A DNA stretch of 64,000 nt from Asterella californica (GCA_036924285.1 JAYKYS010000012.1:11346001-11410000), one strand, 5' to 3'; counted from the first letter of the stretch, positions 1 through 11,581 are shown. Notes: a model not told the origin generated them from the letters alone. Numbers and translations are program-made.

Positions 1-522
1 CCACATCCACACACTAGCTCTTGGCTAAAGCTAGCTACCACAAGCCATACACAACCAACTAAGTCCTTAACGAACTCAAAAGGACGAAACCTGTAGCGAA
101 GGAACCGAAAAAGACCTATCTGGGAACTTTCTCTTTTCGCCGAACGATCTTCAAATGTTGATAGGGTCTCCTTCCCTGACTCCGTTGGCTCAAGAAACCT
201 TCAGATCCGACTCCCGATAGTCGAGATATCGCCAATTTTCGGTCGCAGGTGACCGAACCTTCAAAACTTCTCCCTGCGGTTTAAAACCGCTCACACCGCA
301 CAAACGCATCGTCTAAACTGATATCAGTCTTCACTGGTAGGTAGATCTGGCTACCCTGAACCCAACAAGACTCCAAACAAGCCGTTTGGAGTTCCCCTTG
401 CAAAACCACTCGAGAAATTTGGTCGCAGGTTGCAAAAAAACTGACGTAAATCGGCTCCCTGCGGCTCAAATTCGCTCACCACACCCAAACCAACAATCCA
501 ATTCACTTACAGTCTTCTCTAC
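1..522 (-). repeat. Inverted fragment of family D LTR
   Basis: This segment is the reverse complement of the interior of the family D LTR, around 34400-34960. Shared landmarks include the CTAGCTTTAGCTAAGA block near its left end and the run ending CAGTCTTCTC at about 522. Homology stops there and an integrase fragment in the opposite orientation begins. It is cut by the window edge, so its outer end is not visible. Confidence 0.8.
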
Positions 523-688
523 GACAACCGTCATATTAAGTTCCCCGGGAAAACTTCATCTTCACTGGATGGGACCTTACCGTGTCTTAGAGGTCTTCGA
601 CAATGGCTCCTTACAGTTGGAAGAGTTGGACGGTACACTGATGACTACTCGTGTTAATGGGTGGCGCGTCAAGAAGTACTGGATGTAA
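523..688 (+). pseudogene. Integrase C-terminal fragment, Tat/Athila-like Ty3/gypsy
   Basis: Translation gives a YDNRHIKFPGK stretch, then HWMGPYRVLEVFDNGSLQLE, and a stop at 686-688. The FPGKL..W.GPY...VFDNG pattern is the GPY/F module of the C-terminal domain of Ty3/gypsy integrases, closest in style to plant Tat/Athila elements and unlike the family A integrase in this window. One extra A in the GGGAAAACTT run shifts the frame inside the module. Everything upstream (zinc finger, DDE core) is missing because an inverted D LTR fragment abuts it at 522. It is followed by a purine-rich tract and the start of family B, so it may be the tail of the pol that once belonged to family B. Dead fragment. 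Confidence 0.7.
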
Positions 689-731
689 ACAGAAGTGCAG
701 GAACCACTGATGTTTGCGGGGACGCAAACAT

Positions 732-746
732 GTGAGGGTGGGCGTA
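732..746 (+). other. Candidate polypurine tract before family B start
   Basis: A G-rich run (GAGGGTGGGCG) sits directly before TGTGGTGC at 747, about 45 bp after the integrase stop. This is the arrangement expected of a plus-strand primer site at the 5' edge of a 3' LTR. Inference from position and composition only. Confidence 0.45.
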
Positions 747-2746
747 TGTGGTGCTCACAAATTACAGGATGCACGAATTTTTGAAAATTTTAAGGATAAT
801 GACTTGTTTGTATAACTGAAGAAGCGTTGTTACTTAAGGATACGTCTTCCTTAACAGGAAGATGATCTTAAGAGCTGTTTGTAATAAGAAGTTGACTTCT
901 TCAGAAGACGACCGTCTTCGGAAGATCATCTTCTCAGTTGCGTCTTCAGAAGACGAGAAGACGGCGGAAGATGGGAAGACGGCGGAAGACACCTATCTTC
1001 CAGAAGACAGCGACCGCGAAGGACCAACCACGAGTTTTCGGGTAAGACAGTAGGTGTACCTACTGGAGCGCACCGAATAGGTAGGTAGGTCAGGAAGACA
1101 CCAAGGACGAGAACCCCTAATCTGCGGGGAAGATGCGTGAGGAAGCACATTAGACACCTTCTAACTTCCCGCAGCATAGCGCGCCTGAAGAAGATCGATT
1201 GAGAGAGTGAGCTTCACGAGCTAGCATTGAGAGAGGAATCAAGTGAGACATCGAGGTAGGAGAGAGTAAGTTGGCAGCTAGGCGAAGGGTGAGATTGAAT
1301 TGCGGGAGCACAAACAGCAGAGAAAGCGAAGGCGTTTTTGTGGAGCTTCCGAGAAGCTGACAGTGAAGAGTGGCGAGTAGAAGCAGAGGTGGAATCGAGG
1401 TGTGGACCGAAATTGACAGCAGGTGCAGTCGTGTGGAGTCACATTGGAAGCTAGGACAAGAGCCAGAAGCGCGCGGAGGTCGAAGGCAACTCGGGGAGCC
1501 GAAGAAGACTGTAGAGGTTCTTCCCCCTGTTCTTTTCCCCTCCCACTTCTTCTCGCCTTTTCTTGGTACTCCACGCGCTTCCTTGATTGTGTGCAGGCAG
1601 CCTGATCGATTACCCCACCCCCATTCTTTCTATTGAGACATTGGGCGCGGAAGCGCTGCCCAATTTCTGTCAAGACATCTCCTTGCTTCTTCCCGAGCTC
1701 AATTCGAGCTTCCCTACTCCTAGCCCTCAAATTGGAGACCCCAACTATCAATTTCCCTACCCCCATACCTCTCTATCCCCGAAACTTGGAACAGAAGACG
1801 ATTCGGAAGACGGGAACATCTTCGGAAGACGCTTCTTGAACTTGACTGTGTTCGGAAGACATCTTCGGAAGACTGTCTTCGGAAGTCGACTGAACACAAT
1901 TCGTATCAAGAGTGGATTTGCTTTGCTTTTGTGTTTAGAGAGGCTTGATACGAATCCTGAGTGGCTTGGTGAGTTGTTTTGTTATTTCGAGAAGTTGGAA
2001 GTCGGGAACTAGGCCTGTGCCTCCCGGTCTTCCAAGCTTCTCAACTCCCCATCTTCCTAGAGAGACTAGAAGACTGGAAGGCTGGCAAAATGAGCGAGAA
2101 GACGCGAGGGTCCATTCGGGTCTCTTCTGTCCGATCCATAGCAGCCGTTCCTTCTTCTTCCCGAACTTAGAAGAGAGTTGTGAGAAGTCTTGCTGGCAGA
2201 ATCTGGAGAGAATGGTCGAGGGTCATGTCTTCTCATCATGCAGCAAGCTTCTTCTGAGTGTGTATGAGAGGTGAGAAGTCAGAAGAACAGAGTGCAAATG
2301 TCTTGAGTCTGTTGTGAGGATAGATTGCGTGTAGGAAGACGAAGACAAGTGAGACCAGTGAAAGGAAGTCCGACTTCGAGAAGCCTTCCGAGAACGACAT
2401 TGAATCGGAAGCTGTCCCAAGTGTCTTCCCAGAGGCCACTGTCACCGCAGGAGCCCGCAACCATCTTCTGAACCTTTCTCATACTCTACTTCCCGCATAT
2501 CTTGATCTTCTGATAGGAAGTAGGATGTAATGCAAGGTGGGTTGTCTTCTTGGTAATCCATGCGAGGCCTTGCTTAGATAGGATTGTTTAGATATAGCTC
2601 GGAAGACGAGAGCTATCTAGGAAGTACTGTTAGAATCCCGGAAGACGGAGTAGCTGTCTTCTGGAAGACTAGTTTCGTCTTCTGAGAAGTAGAAGCTAGA
2701 CTGTGGGCACTCGGGAAGAACTGAGCCTTCAGCTCATAGTAGGTGC
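747..2746 (+). other. Family B 5' region (putative LTR plus leader), non-coding
   Basis: Two kilobases shared with B2 (20624-22575, inverted) and B3 (42759-44688). Short ORFs occur on both strands, but none is preserved between copies, so I treat the region as non-coding. It holds dense GAAGAC/GTCTTC words, eight of them within 901-1020 alone, and pyrimidine-rich stretches near 1530-1770. If it is an LTR, its 3' boundary and primer-binding site are not obvious to me. Confidence 0.55.
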
Positions 2747-5101
2747 TTGTGGTTTAGTGCAACAGATCTTCCAGGTATGTCGATGCATCCGCGAGGCTTG
2801 GTGTTACCAGCGGCAGAATTGGCCGAGGCCACTCCTTTCCTCAAGGAGTTGGGTCTCGACTTCTTCCTGTGGGATTGGAACCTCGCAGATCAAGGGCTTC
2901 TGGAGGAGGTGTGGGCCGCGTTACCACCGCGTAACCGTGTACCTGCGAAGGCAGGAGTAGCTCGGGGAAGATCGTCTTCCTGGACTGAAGACTGGTGGCG
3001 TAAGGCGTTTCACAGACCTGAGACCGAGAACCGAAGATATTGGTACGAGAAGAAGATCTTGCCTAGGATTGTGAGTTCATGGCATGTACCTGGGAGTACC
3101 ACCTGCCTTTTCGTGGAAGACAGGCAGGGGAGGAACGGTTGGAAGATAGAGTCTTACCGGGAGCCGAAGAAGCGACTTCTGGCGAAGTTGTTTCTGCATC
3201 TTTTCCCCAAGGGAAAAGCGCAGAAGACAAGGTACTTAGGAGATCAGGACGTGGAGTTCCTGGAATCAGTGTGGGATGACAGAGTGCCAATCTACTGGGG
3301 CGCGTACATCCACAACTATGTACAGACGGAGCTAGCATACTTGGGTACCCCGGCGGGAGGACATCTAACGCCCTTCTTCTGCTACTTGTATGTAGCCATG
3401 GGGGATCTTAGGGAAGATCAGCTGGCAGTGTATGGGCCAACGGAGTGACAGGAGGTGAAGGAGGAGAGCTCGGAAGACGATGACCGAGAGGCAGCAGCAA
3501 CGCCCCCTCCCACTTTGATGCCACAGCTGAGACCCGGCTCTCACCAGAAGACGCTTCTGGTGAGGGAAGACGAGTCTAGTGGGTCGGAAGACGCCACGCC
3601 AGTGAGGAAGATGGGTCACAGAAGTGTACCAAGGACACCCATCTCCCTCATTCATTCAGGATCGGAGTCGGACTCGGAGGAAGACTTGCTGAGTACCCGA
3701 TCGGAACAGAAGACAGCTTCTGTAACACTTGGCAGTCTTCCGAAGACTCCAGAAGACGAAGGATGGATGGGTACTCCTACTGCGATGCGAGGAAGCGCAA
3801 AGAGGAGAGCCGCTCCTGCCACGAGGAGTCTTCCACCCCGGAAGATGAGAAGAGTAGCTTCTTCTCGTGTGCAGAAGATGAAGGCCGTAGTGGTGGAAGA
3901 GGCTTCCTTGCCTCTGGAAGACGAAGTCGACACCATCGAGCGAGTGGTGGGGATGAACTTGTCTTCTGCAGGAAGACGACTGGAGGAGTTCAGTGCCTAC
4001 TCTAGAAGGAGATCCAGCCCGCTATGGAGTTGTTGGAGAGGAGAGCGAGGGCACAGGAGAAACCCTTACAGCCTGGATTCGGCCTGCGCACCTTGCTGCG
4101 ACAGGAAGACAGCCAGCAGAAGACGGAGTCGCTGGAAGCTAGTCTCCGCACTACGGAGAAGCTTGCAGCCAGGTACAAGGCGGAAGCAGCCGCTTCTGCC
4201 AAGGAGTCGATGCAACTTCGGAAGAGCAACCAGGAGTTGCAGACGCGAGTACAGCAGCGCGATCAGGAAGTTCTCCAAGTGTGGGAGAAGATCACTGCCC
4301 TCGCAAAAGAGCAGACCATTTGGAAGATGCAGCGAGAAGCCGCAGAAGCACGAGCTGCAGTGGAGAAGACGCAGAGGGAAGCAGCAGAGAGAAGCAGCAG
4401 AGGCCCGTGCGCAGAAGATGCTAGCTCAGTCGATAGAAGCGCTTCGGAAGAAGTTCAACTTCACCGCGGGTAAGAAGTTACTTACCTTAGCTAGGGAATG
4501 GGACAGCGGGTCCAAGACGAGGTTGGTGGAATGTAGAGATAGCATGTTCAGGTACCTGGATAGACAGATAGAAGGAGTGAAGACACTTTATGGTCTTCCC
4601 TCACTTCCGACACCTGCAACCGCATCTTCCCAAGCCCCAGCACCCTCGACTGGATCCGGAATGGAGAAGGAGGAGTTCGATCTCGCTGTACACTTGGTGG
4701 TGACAGCGTTGGAAGACGAGGAGACTCCAGAAGACGCCCCGGAAGACATGATGTCTTCTGGAAGACAGGAAGACGAGCCGTCTTCCAAGGTATTCCGCGT
4801 GGAGGAAGCGACTTCCCCGGACCTCCATGAGGTCGCCATGGTCCCTAGTACTGCATCTGTGCCTCAGAAGACCGAAGACGCACCATTCGACTCGTCTTCC
4901 CAGAAGATCATTCCGTCTTCCGAAGTCGAAGCCGAGGAAGACGCAGCCGCAGAAACAGCAGGGCCAGCAAAGAGCGAGGAGAGGGAAGCTACCTCAGTGG
5001 TACCCGAGGTAAGTGTAGGGCTTCCCAGCCCATCAGAAGTCGAGGTAGTAGCTCCGGTAGGAGCAGATCATGTAGAGATTGCCACCGAGCAATCAGAGTA
5101 G
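2747..5101 (+). pseudogene. Family B gag-like protein, copy B1 (one stop, two frameshifts)
   Basis: One frame runs from 2747 (first ATG at 2777, reading MSMHPRGL) to the stop at 5099-5101, broken by a TGA at 3446-3448. Between about 4000 and 4390 it leaves and re-enters the frame; the conserved reading there is 4024-4473. The intact ancestor would be about 780 aa. It has an N-terminal region of about 230 aa rich in Trp (LDFFLWDWNLADQG, YLGTPAGGHLTPFFCYLYV). An acidic Ser/Glu linker and a basic patch follow, then a long coiled coil (KSNQELQTRVQQRDQEV), a conserved block around KKFNFTAG and MFRYLDRQIEGVKTLYGLPS, and a Glu/Ser/Pro-rich tail. I recognise no family. Position suggests a capsid-like or accessory ORF1 protein. 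No CCHC knuckle is seen. Confidence 0.6.
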
Positions 5102-5609
5102 TTAGCAAACTTAATCGACACTTCCAGATTTAGTAAGATCGGACATGCTATCTTAAGGGTGGCAGTTTTCCATGTAAAAATAGTTAGGACCCCATGTGGC
5201 AGCATAGGTAGCGTAGGAGTAACACAGTGGAGGGCTAATTGGGAAGAGGGACCGCATGCATGTGAGGTGACAACCTCTTGTCAGCGCCTCTCTCTCTCTC
5301 TCCCTGGTGGTCGCCTCCCCTGACTCTCGAGGCAGATGGTTAAGTAGGATAGCATGGTAGGAGAAAAGCTCTCTGAGAGCTCTGCCAGTTCTGTAGAATT
5401 CGGCAGTAACTGAACATACACACCGATTCTACAGGCAGGCAGGCGAGACACATTAGAGCAGAGACAGTCTTAGCGCACTACACCCGTTGTTGGAAACATA
5501 CGAATAGTCTAGGAATATACGGGAGGGGTCTGCATACTCGCACCAGCAGTGGTTCGAAGATGTAGATAGAAGTAGTGGACAGTCTAGGAACAGGGAACGG
5601 CATCCTCGT
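5102..5609 (+). other. Family B 3' segment, copy B1 (truncated)
   Basis: Non-coding sequence after the gag-like ORF. It contains a (CT)n run near 5288-5303 and is alignable with the inverse of about 9140-9590 in B2. It ends where the family A2 LTR begins. Confidence 0.6.
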
Positions 5610-6972
5610 TGTCGGAGTGTGATCCGTCTACCTAGGAAAGCGCCGGGCTTCTGGCTGTGGTTGTTTACTCAAGAGGTTGGCTTTCAGGTCACAACAGGAG
5701 CTATAAACACTCACACAGGAGTGTAGGATCCTCTGATATGCTCAAAAAGTGAAATTTAGGTCTCACTGGTAGTAATAGGCTTAAGCGGTGAACTTTGACA
5801 CTCAAAGAGAGGAAAACTATGAAGGTTTAGACTTCTAAACTTCCCCTACATGTAAATGAGGCACTACTGAACACACACACGAAGTTTCAGCCTGAGATTC
5901 AATTCTAGCACAGAGATGCTGACAAAAACGTTCTGAATAAGAGAATTATGGCAATTTCTGGTACCTAGACAGCTACTCAGACATAGAACAGAGAATTGGC
6001 TCGATGAATTTCAAATCTTCTCACAGTATTTGAAGTCTACAGGATGCTGAACATCTCTGTGAAGTTGGGACTCCTGAATGTACACAGAACTCCAGATCTC
6101 CTCCTCTGAAGTCGCTGCTCTAGATTAAGAGCTTTCCAGACCCCCTCTGCTTCAGCGGCCGCCCTGAATTACTCAATTACTCAAATGATTCAAAACTTTT
6201 TGGACAGTCGTAGCCCTCCTGACAGTGAACGCAACCACGAAGTTTTGAAGTGATTTCCTCAATTCTGCTGCAATTGGCACCGAAAACCCCAAAATCAACA
6301 AAAGTGATGCAGTTTTGACACAATCCGAACTTCAATTGGGCATAACTCCTTGTTTATTGATCCAAATCGAGCAAACATTTCACTGACAGTGCTTGGCACG
6401 ACGAGCTCTCTCTTCCTGTGCTCTCAGATTTTGAAGATACCTCACCAATTGCTCGAACTCTCCTCTAGAGCTCTGTTTCTAAACTTAGAGTTTTACAAAA
6501 ACAAAAATGGACCAATGGGAGTTCATAGCTCCACTTGACTGTCCTTTTGTGCCTTAAACTACCTGGTAACATTTCTACACTCATAAGCTACCACGTCAAG
6601 CCCCCTAGAGTGCCAGCGTAATACTTAAACTACCTAAAATGACACGTAGCCCCGAAAAATAACTTAAATCAGCTAGAAAGCGTGCATGGGCGACAAGTAA
6701 GTACAACCCATGAACTCAAACCCCTATCAGCATGGAAACCCTAAGTTATGTACATTGAATGTCATAGACAAGTAAGAAGTCACTTGCACAAGCGCTGAAC
6801 AAGATAACTAACATACTATCAGCCTACTAAGACTCAAAATAGTATTAACACCGTATGCAAAGGTGTCAAACATATATATAAAGGACTAGAAGTAATATGA
6901 GCTAACTTCTAGAACTATCAAACCTAAGCGTCGGAGTAGAAGTCAAGCATGTAGCCGCCAAATGGCGCGACA
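5610..6972 (-). repeat. 3' LTR of A2
   Basis: 1363 bp, starting TGTCGGAG and ending GCGCGACA on the plus strand (TG...CA). It is collinear with both LTRs of A1. The polypurine tract on the minus strand (AGAGGGGGTGGA) lies immediately outside the LTR at 6973-6984. Confidence 0.88.
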
Positions 6973-8304
6973 TCCACCCCCTCTGAACCTGCACATCCTT
7001 CGGTATGTGCCAGATCCAGATCAAGACTCTTCAGCTTCAGCTTCAAATTCATCTTCAACCTCCATTGAGTCTTCAGCTTCATCCTCAGTAAGCTCTGCAA
7101 TGTTCTGGTAGTCCGCTCTCCTTCTAAAGAGCTTGATTCTCTTCCCTGCGACTGGTATCTTGAGCACCGCACCATCTAACTCTCTCAAAGAGTATGTGGC
7201 ATTATCATAAACTTCTAACACCACATAAGGTCCGAACCATCTCTTGGAAAACTTTCTGATAGCGCTATGCTGATTATCAAGACTACTATCATAGACTAAC
7301 ACCCAATCACCTTCCTTAACTGGTTTGGGTCGTAATCTATGCGTTCTATCAAATCTGCCTTTGTTTCTCTCTCTAGCAGTCTTTAACCTTTCCACAGCTT
7401 TGGCAACATCCTCAGGTCTTCGTTCTAACTGCTGGATCCTTAATGCAAGAAGATCCTCCGTACTTCTACCATCTTCCCATGGCAAAACATTCCAAGTAGG
7501 CACAACCTCCTCAATCGGCATCACAGGTTTTTGTCCTAGTATCAACTCTGCTGGCATGTAACCTGTAACGGTACTATGAGTTGTACGATCTGCCCACAAA
7601 GCAAATGGTAGCAGTCTAGGCCATTCACGGATCTTACCCTTGCAAGCTTTTACCAAAGCTTTGATGATTGGCGGATGACCTCTTTCGCTCTTGCCATTCC
7701 CTTCAGGATTGTAAGCAGTGGTTAACGCCAACTTGATTCCCAATCGCTTGAAGAACTCAACTGCTTCTTGTGCATCCAGCTCACCCCTATCTGCAGTGAT
7801 CTTTCCCACACACCCATACCTACAAATAACATCTTCAAGTAGAAAGCGGCAGACACTAGCAGTGGTCTTCGTCCTCAGGGGACGGCCTTCGACTTGGTTA
7901 GATAGATCTTCTCTAGCCAAGACCAGATACCTCATTTGTCCAAGTCCAAATGGCATAGTTACCAGATCAACTACCCATTTATAATGAATGGCTAAAGGAT
8001 AAGTAGGATGCAATCCATCACGATGGCGTACATTGGAGTACATCTGGCAAGGTATACAGGATGAAACAAACTGCACTACATCCTTATACATACCCTTCCA
8101 CCAATACTTTTCCTTCATCTTGGCAAATGTAGCCCAAACTCCTCTATGACCAGCCCATAAACTCTCATGGAACTCCTTGATCAGCTTCTGCTGCAATTCC
8201 AAGTCACATACTACCCGCTGCGGTATACCTCCTTGTAGCTTAGGGCACTTCCATAGATGTCCTCCATGTAAAAAGTAACCATAAGCTGTTCTACGGATCC
8301 TCTT
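5610..8304 (-). mobile_element. Truncated family A Ty3/gypsy element A2
   Basis: On the minus strand this carries, 5' to 3', part of integrase, a polypurine tract and the 3' LTR. It is closely similar to element A1, base for base over most of the length. Similarity to A1 stops at 8304 within CGGATCCTCTT. A1 continues into the rest of pol, whereas here the sequence switches to the 3' end of B2. The 5' two thirds of the element (5' LTR, gag, protease, reverse transcriptase) are therefore missing. Confidence 0.85.
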
Positions 8305-8427
8305 CCAGGTCACTTCTTCCGGTCTTCTCAGTACCATCTTCCCGAAGTGCTTCTCGTCTTCTGGGGATTCAGCTCGTCTTCTCACACCTCCAAAAGACTG
8401 CCCTGCTCCACAGAAGTCGACTAGCAA
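7021..8427 (-). pseudogene. Chimeric ORF: family A integrase fused to B2 3' sequence
   Basis: A 468-aa open frame on the minus strand. Residues from about 42 onward are the family A integrase: the zinc-binding HHCC region ending CIPCQ, a DDE core (VVDLVTMPFG; TADRGELD; NPEGNGKSERG), and the GPY/F C-terminal module (WFGPYVVLEVYDNATY), ending in an acidic tail. Residues 1 to about 41 are not integrase. They come from translation of the B2 3' segment after the junction at 8304/8305, which happens to be in frame. The integrase part is intact in sequence but has no reverse transcriptase attached and no normal start. I regard it as an accidental fusion within a dead fragment. Confidence 0.8.
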
Positions 8428-9576
8428 CGGTCGTTACACCTTACTCTTCCACTCACATTACAACGGGTTAGATTAATCACAGGGTGTATCCCCCCTGTAG
8501 CCTTCCCAGGCTTCTGCCTACGGAAATGGTCTTCCTGCAGCACTACAACGACATTCACCTCCACGGAAGCTCAATAGAAGTCTCGAAAGCTCACTAGAAG
8601 AAGGTAAGAAGATGAGGAAGATGGGAGAAGATGGAGAACAAGATAAAGTACAAACAAGAGAAAACAAGATGAAAAGGAGAAATTAAGATTCCGACAAGCT
8701 TCTAGTCCGGATCCTGACTAACAAGCCATCCCTGCTTGTAATAGTTTGGGGAGGAAGACAACAAACGTGCGTACAGTTGCACCGTCTTCTACTTGAGGAT
8801 GTCGTCTTCTGTGGTGGGAAGAAGACTTCTTTCTTCTTCTCTTCGCTGCTCCGACTACCCTTACCCATAAGACCATCCGTACGCGGATCCTAAGTGCTTC
8901 ACTGGACGAGCCAAGCTGCACTTCCACCACTGCTGACAGTCGTCGCCACTCAAGAAGGACACTTCCCATGCACAATTGGGAGCGAATTCAAGGAACCCAC
9001 CATCCAGAAGACACGGATTAAGCTTCTGCACTCAAATCAACAATCTATTCCCCGAGAAGAAGTCACATTTGCATTGGGAAGCTCACTCCCTCTACTTCCT
9101 GCGTCTACTCCTCGACACACCAGTCTAGTCAACAGGACGGCACGAGGATGCCGTTCCCTGCTCCTAAACTGTCCACTACCTCTATGTACATTTTCGAACC
9201 ACTGCTGGTACGAGCATGCAGACCCCTCCTGTGTATTCCAAGACTATTCGTATGTTTCCAACGACGGGTGTAGTGTGCCAAGAACTATCCGTCATGTGTC
9301 TCTAATGTGTCTACTCTGCCTACATCATAGAATCGATATGGGTGTGCAGCAGCTAGCTCCATTCCTACGCTGCAATCCTACTTATGTCGCTGCCGTGAGA
9401 ATCAAAGGAGGCGACCACCAGGGAGAGAGGGGTGCTGACAGAAGGCTGCCAGCCCACATGCAAGCGGTTCCCCCTTCCTAATTAGCCATCCACCTTGTTT
9501 CTCCTACGCTACCTATGCTGCCACATGGTGTCCTTACTGGAAAACTGCCACCCTTAAGATAGCATGTTCGGTCCTA
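8305..9576 (-). other. Family B 3' segment, copy B2
   Basis: Non-coding on the sense strand. It aligns with 46983-48145 of B3; shared landmarks are GATGGCTTGTTAGTCAGGAT and GTGATTAATCTAACCC. The 195-aa open frame on the plus strand (8894-9481) is antisense to the element and is not kept in B3, so I do not call it a gene. No polymerase domain is found, which is why the family looks non-autonomous. Confidence 0.6.
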
Positions 9577-11577
9577 CTAAACTGGGAGTGTGTCACTTCG
9601 ATTACTATCTACTCTGATTGCACGGAGGCAACCTATATCCTGATCTGCAGGGCTAGAAAGCCCTGCAGTTACCTCGGGTGTCACTGAGGTGGCTTCCTCC
9701 TCATCGTTCTTCGCTGACCCTGCTGTCGCTGCTGCTGCATCTTCTTTGGCTTCGGCTTCTGCTTCGGAAGACGGGAGCGTCTTCTGGGAAGCAGAGTCGA
9801 GTGGTGCGTCTTCGGTCTTCTGAGGCACGGGTGCGGTACTAGGGACCATGGCGATCTCATAGGAGTCCGAGGAAGTCGCTTCCTCCACGCGGAATACTTG
9901 GGAAGATGGCTCGTCTTCCTGTCTTCCGGAACGTCTTCCGGTGTCTTCTCGGCTTCCAACGCTGTCACTACCAAGTGCACAGCAAGGTCGAACTCCTCCT
10001 TCTCCATTCCGGATCCAGTAGATGGTGCTGGAGCTTGGGAAGACGCAGTTGCAGGTGTCGGAAGCGAGGGAAGACCATAGAGTGTCTTCACTCCCTCTAT
10101 CTGCCGATCCAAGTACTTGAACATGCTCTCCCTGCATTCTACCAACCCTGCTCTGGACTCGCTGTCCCATCCTCTATCCAGGATGAGCAACTTGCTACCC
10201 GCGGTGAAGTTGAATTTCTTCCGAAGCGCTTCCACCGACTGTGCTAGCATCTCCTGTGCACGAGCCTCCGCTGCTTCCCGCTGCGTCTTCTCGACTGCAA
10301 CTCGCGCTTCTGCGGCTTCTTGCTGCTTCGCCCATGTCATCTTCTCCTCTGCGAGGGCGGTGATCTTCTCCCGCACTCAGAGAACCTCCTGATCGCGTTG
10401 CTGTACACGCGCCTGCAACTCTTGGTTGCTCTTCCGAAGCTACACCAGCTCCTTGGCAGAAGCGGCTGCTTCCGCCTTGTATCTTGCTGCGAGCTTCTCC
10501 GTGGTGCGGAGACTAGCTTCCAGCGACTCCGTCTTCTTCTGGTCTTCTTCCTGTCGCAGCAAGGTGCGCATACCGAATCCAGACTGTAGCGGCTTCTCCT
10601 GAGCCTTCGCTCTCTTCTCCAGAAACTCCATAGCTGGTTGGATCTCTGTGTGGAAGAAGGCGCTGAACTCTTCCAATCTTCTTCCTGCGGAAGACAGGTT
10701 CATCTCCACCACTCGCTCGGAGGTGTCGACCTTGTCTTCCAGAGGTAAGGATGTCTCTTTCACCACGATGGCCTTCATCTTCTACGCGCGAGAAGAAGCC
10801 ACCCTTCTCGTCTTCCAGGGTGGAAGATCCCTCCCCATGACAGAATTGGTCTTCTTCACTGCGCTTCCCCGCATCGCAGTAGGAGTATCTCTCCTTCCCT
10901 TGTCTTCTGGAGTCTTCGAAAGACTCCCTGGTGTTGCAGAAGCGGTCTTCTGCTCCGATCGGGTACTCAGCAGTTCTTCTTCCGAGTCGGACTCCGATCT
11001 TGAATGAATGAGGGAGGTGGGCTTCCTAAAACACTTCTAGGACCCATCTTCCTCGATGGCGTGGCGTCTTCCGACCCACTAGACTCGTCTTCTCGGACCA
11101 GAAGCGTCTTCTGGTGAGAGCCGGGCCTCAGCTGTGGCATCAGAGTGGGAGGGAGAGTTGCGGCTGCTGCTCGGTCGTCGTCTTTCGAGGTCTCCTCCTT
11201 CTCTTCTTGTTGCCCTGTTGGTCCATACTTCGCCAGCTGATCTTCCCTAAGATCCCCCATGGCTACGTACAAGTAGCAGAGGAAAGGTGTCAAGTGTCCT
11301 CCCGCCGGGGTACCCAAGTACGCTAGCTCCGCCTGTACATAGTTGTGGACGTATGCGCCCTAGTAGATGAGCACTCTTTTATCCCACACTGCTTCCAGGA
11401 ACTCTACGTCCTGATCTCCCAGGTACCTCGTCTTCTGTGCTTTCCCCTTGGGGAAGAGATGCAGAAACAGCTTCGCCAGAAGTCGCTTCTTCGGCTCCCG
11501 GTAAGATTCGATCTTCCATCCATTCCTACCCTGCCTGTCTTCCACGAAAAGACAAGTGGTGCTCCCAGGCACATGCC
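9577..11577 (-). pseudogene. Family B gag-like protein, copy B2, main part
   Basis: This is the downstream portion of the B2 gag-like ORF, beginning right after the A1 insertion with the equivalent of WHVPGSTTCLFVEDRQGR. The reading frame is in pieces: 11572-10967 (interrupted by TAG at the position where B1 has TGG, near 11360), then 10778-10440, 10376-9681 and 10170-9577 in different frames. It preserves the same blocks as B1: the YLGTPAGGHLTP motif, Ser/Glu linker, coiled coil, KKFNFTAG block, MFKYLDRQIEGVKTLYGLPS and Glu-rich tail. Several frameshifts make it non-functional. Function unknown. Confidence 0.6.
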
Positions 11578-11581
11578 ACGT
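11578..11581. repeat. Target-site duplication ACGT, left side of A1
   Basis: ACGT directly before the A1 LTR. The partner is at 20287-20290. Comparison with the empty site in B1 confirms exactly four bases. Confidence 0.85.

Larger units (their letters stand above)
747..5609 (+). mobile_element. Family B retroelement unit B1 (truncated by A2)
   Basis: Three units share a sharp left boundary TGTGGTGC(C/T)CACAAATT: 747 here, 22575 inverted, and 42759. Each has about 2 kb of non-coding sequence, then one long gag-like ORF, then a non-coding 3' segment. There is no protease, reverse transcriptase or integrase inside the unit. B1 stops at 5609, where a family A LTR (TGTCGGAG...) was inserted after CATCCTCGT; the uninterrupted sequence is seen in B2 near 9140. 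The TG start and the integrase plus polypurine tract just upstream suggest the start is an LTR edge, but I could not find a matching second LTR, so the class is inferred. Rich in GAAGAC/GTCTTC. Confidence 0.7.

Noticed and set aside
1278..1766. 162-aa open frame on the minus strand
   Set aside because: Lies in the non-coding 5' region of B1. B2 and B3 do not preserve it.
8894..9481. 195-aa open frame on the plus strand
   Set aside because: Antisense to the family B 3' segment, not kept in B3, and without any recognisable domain.
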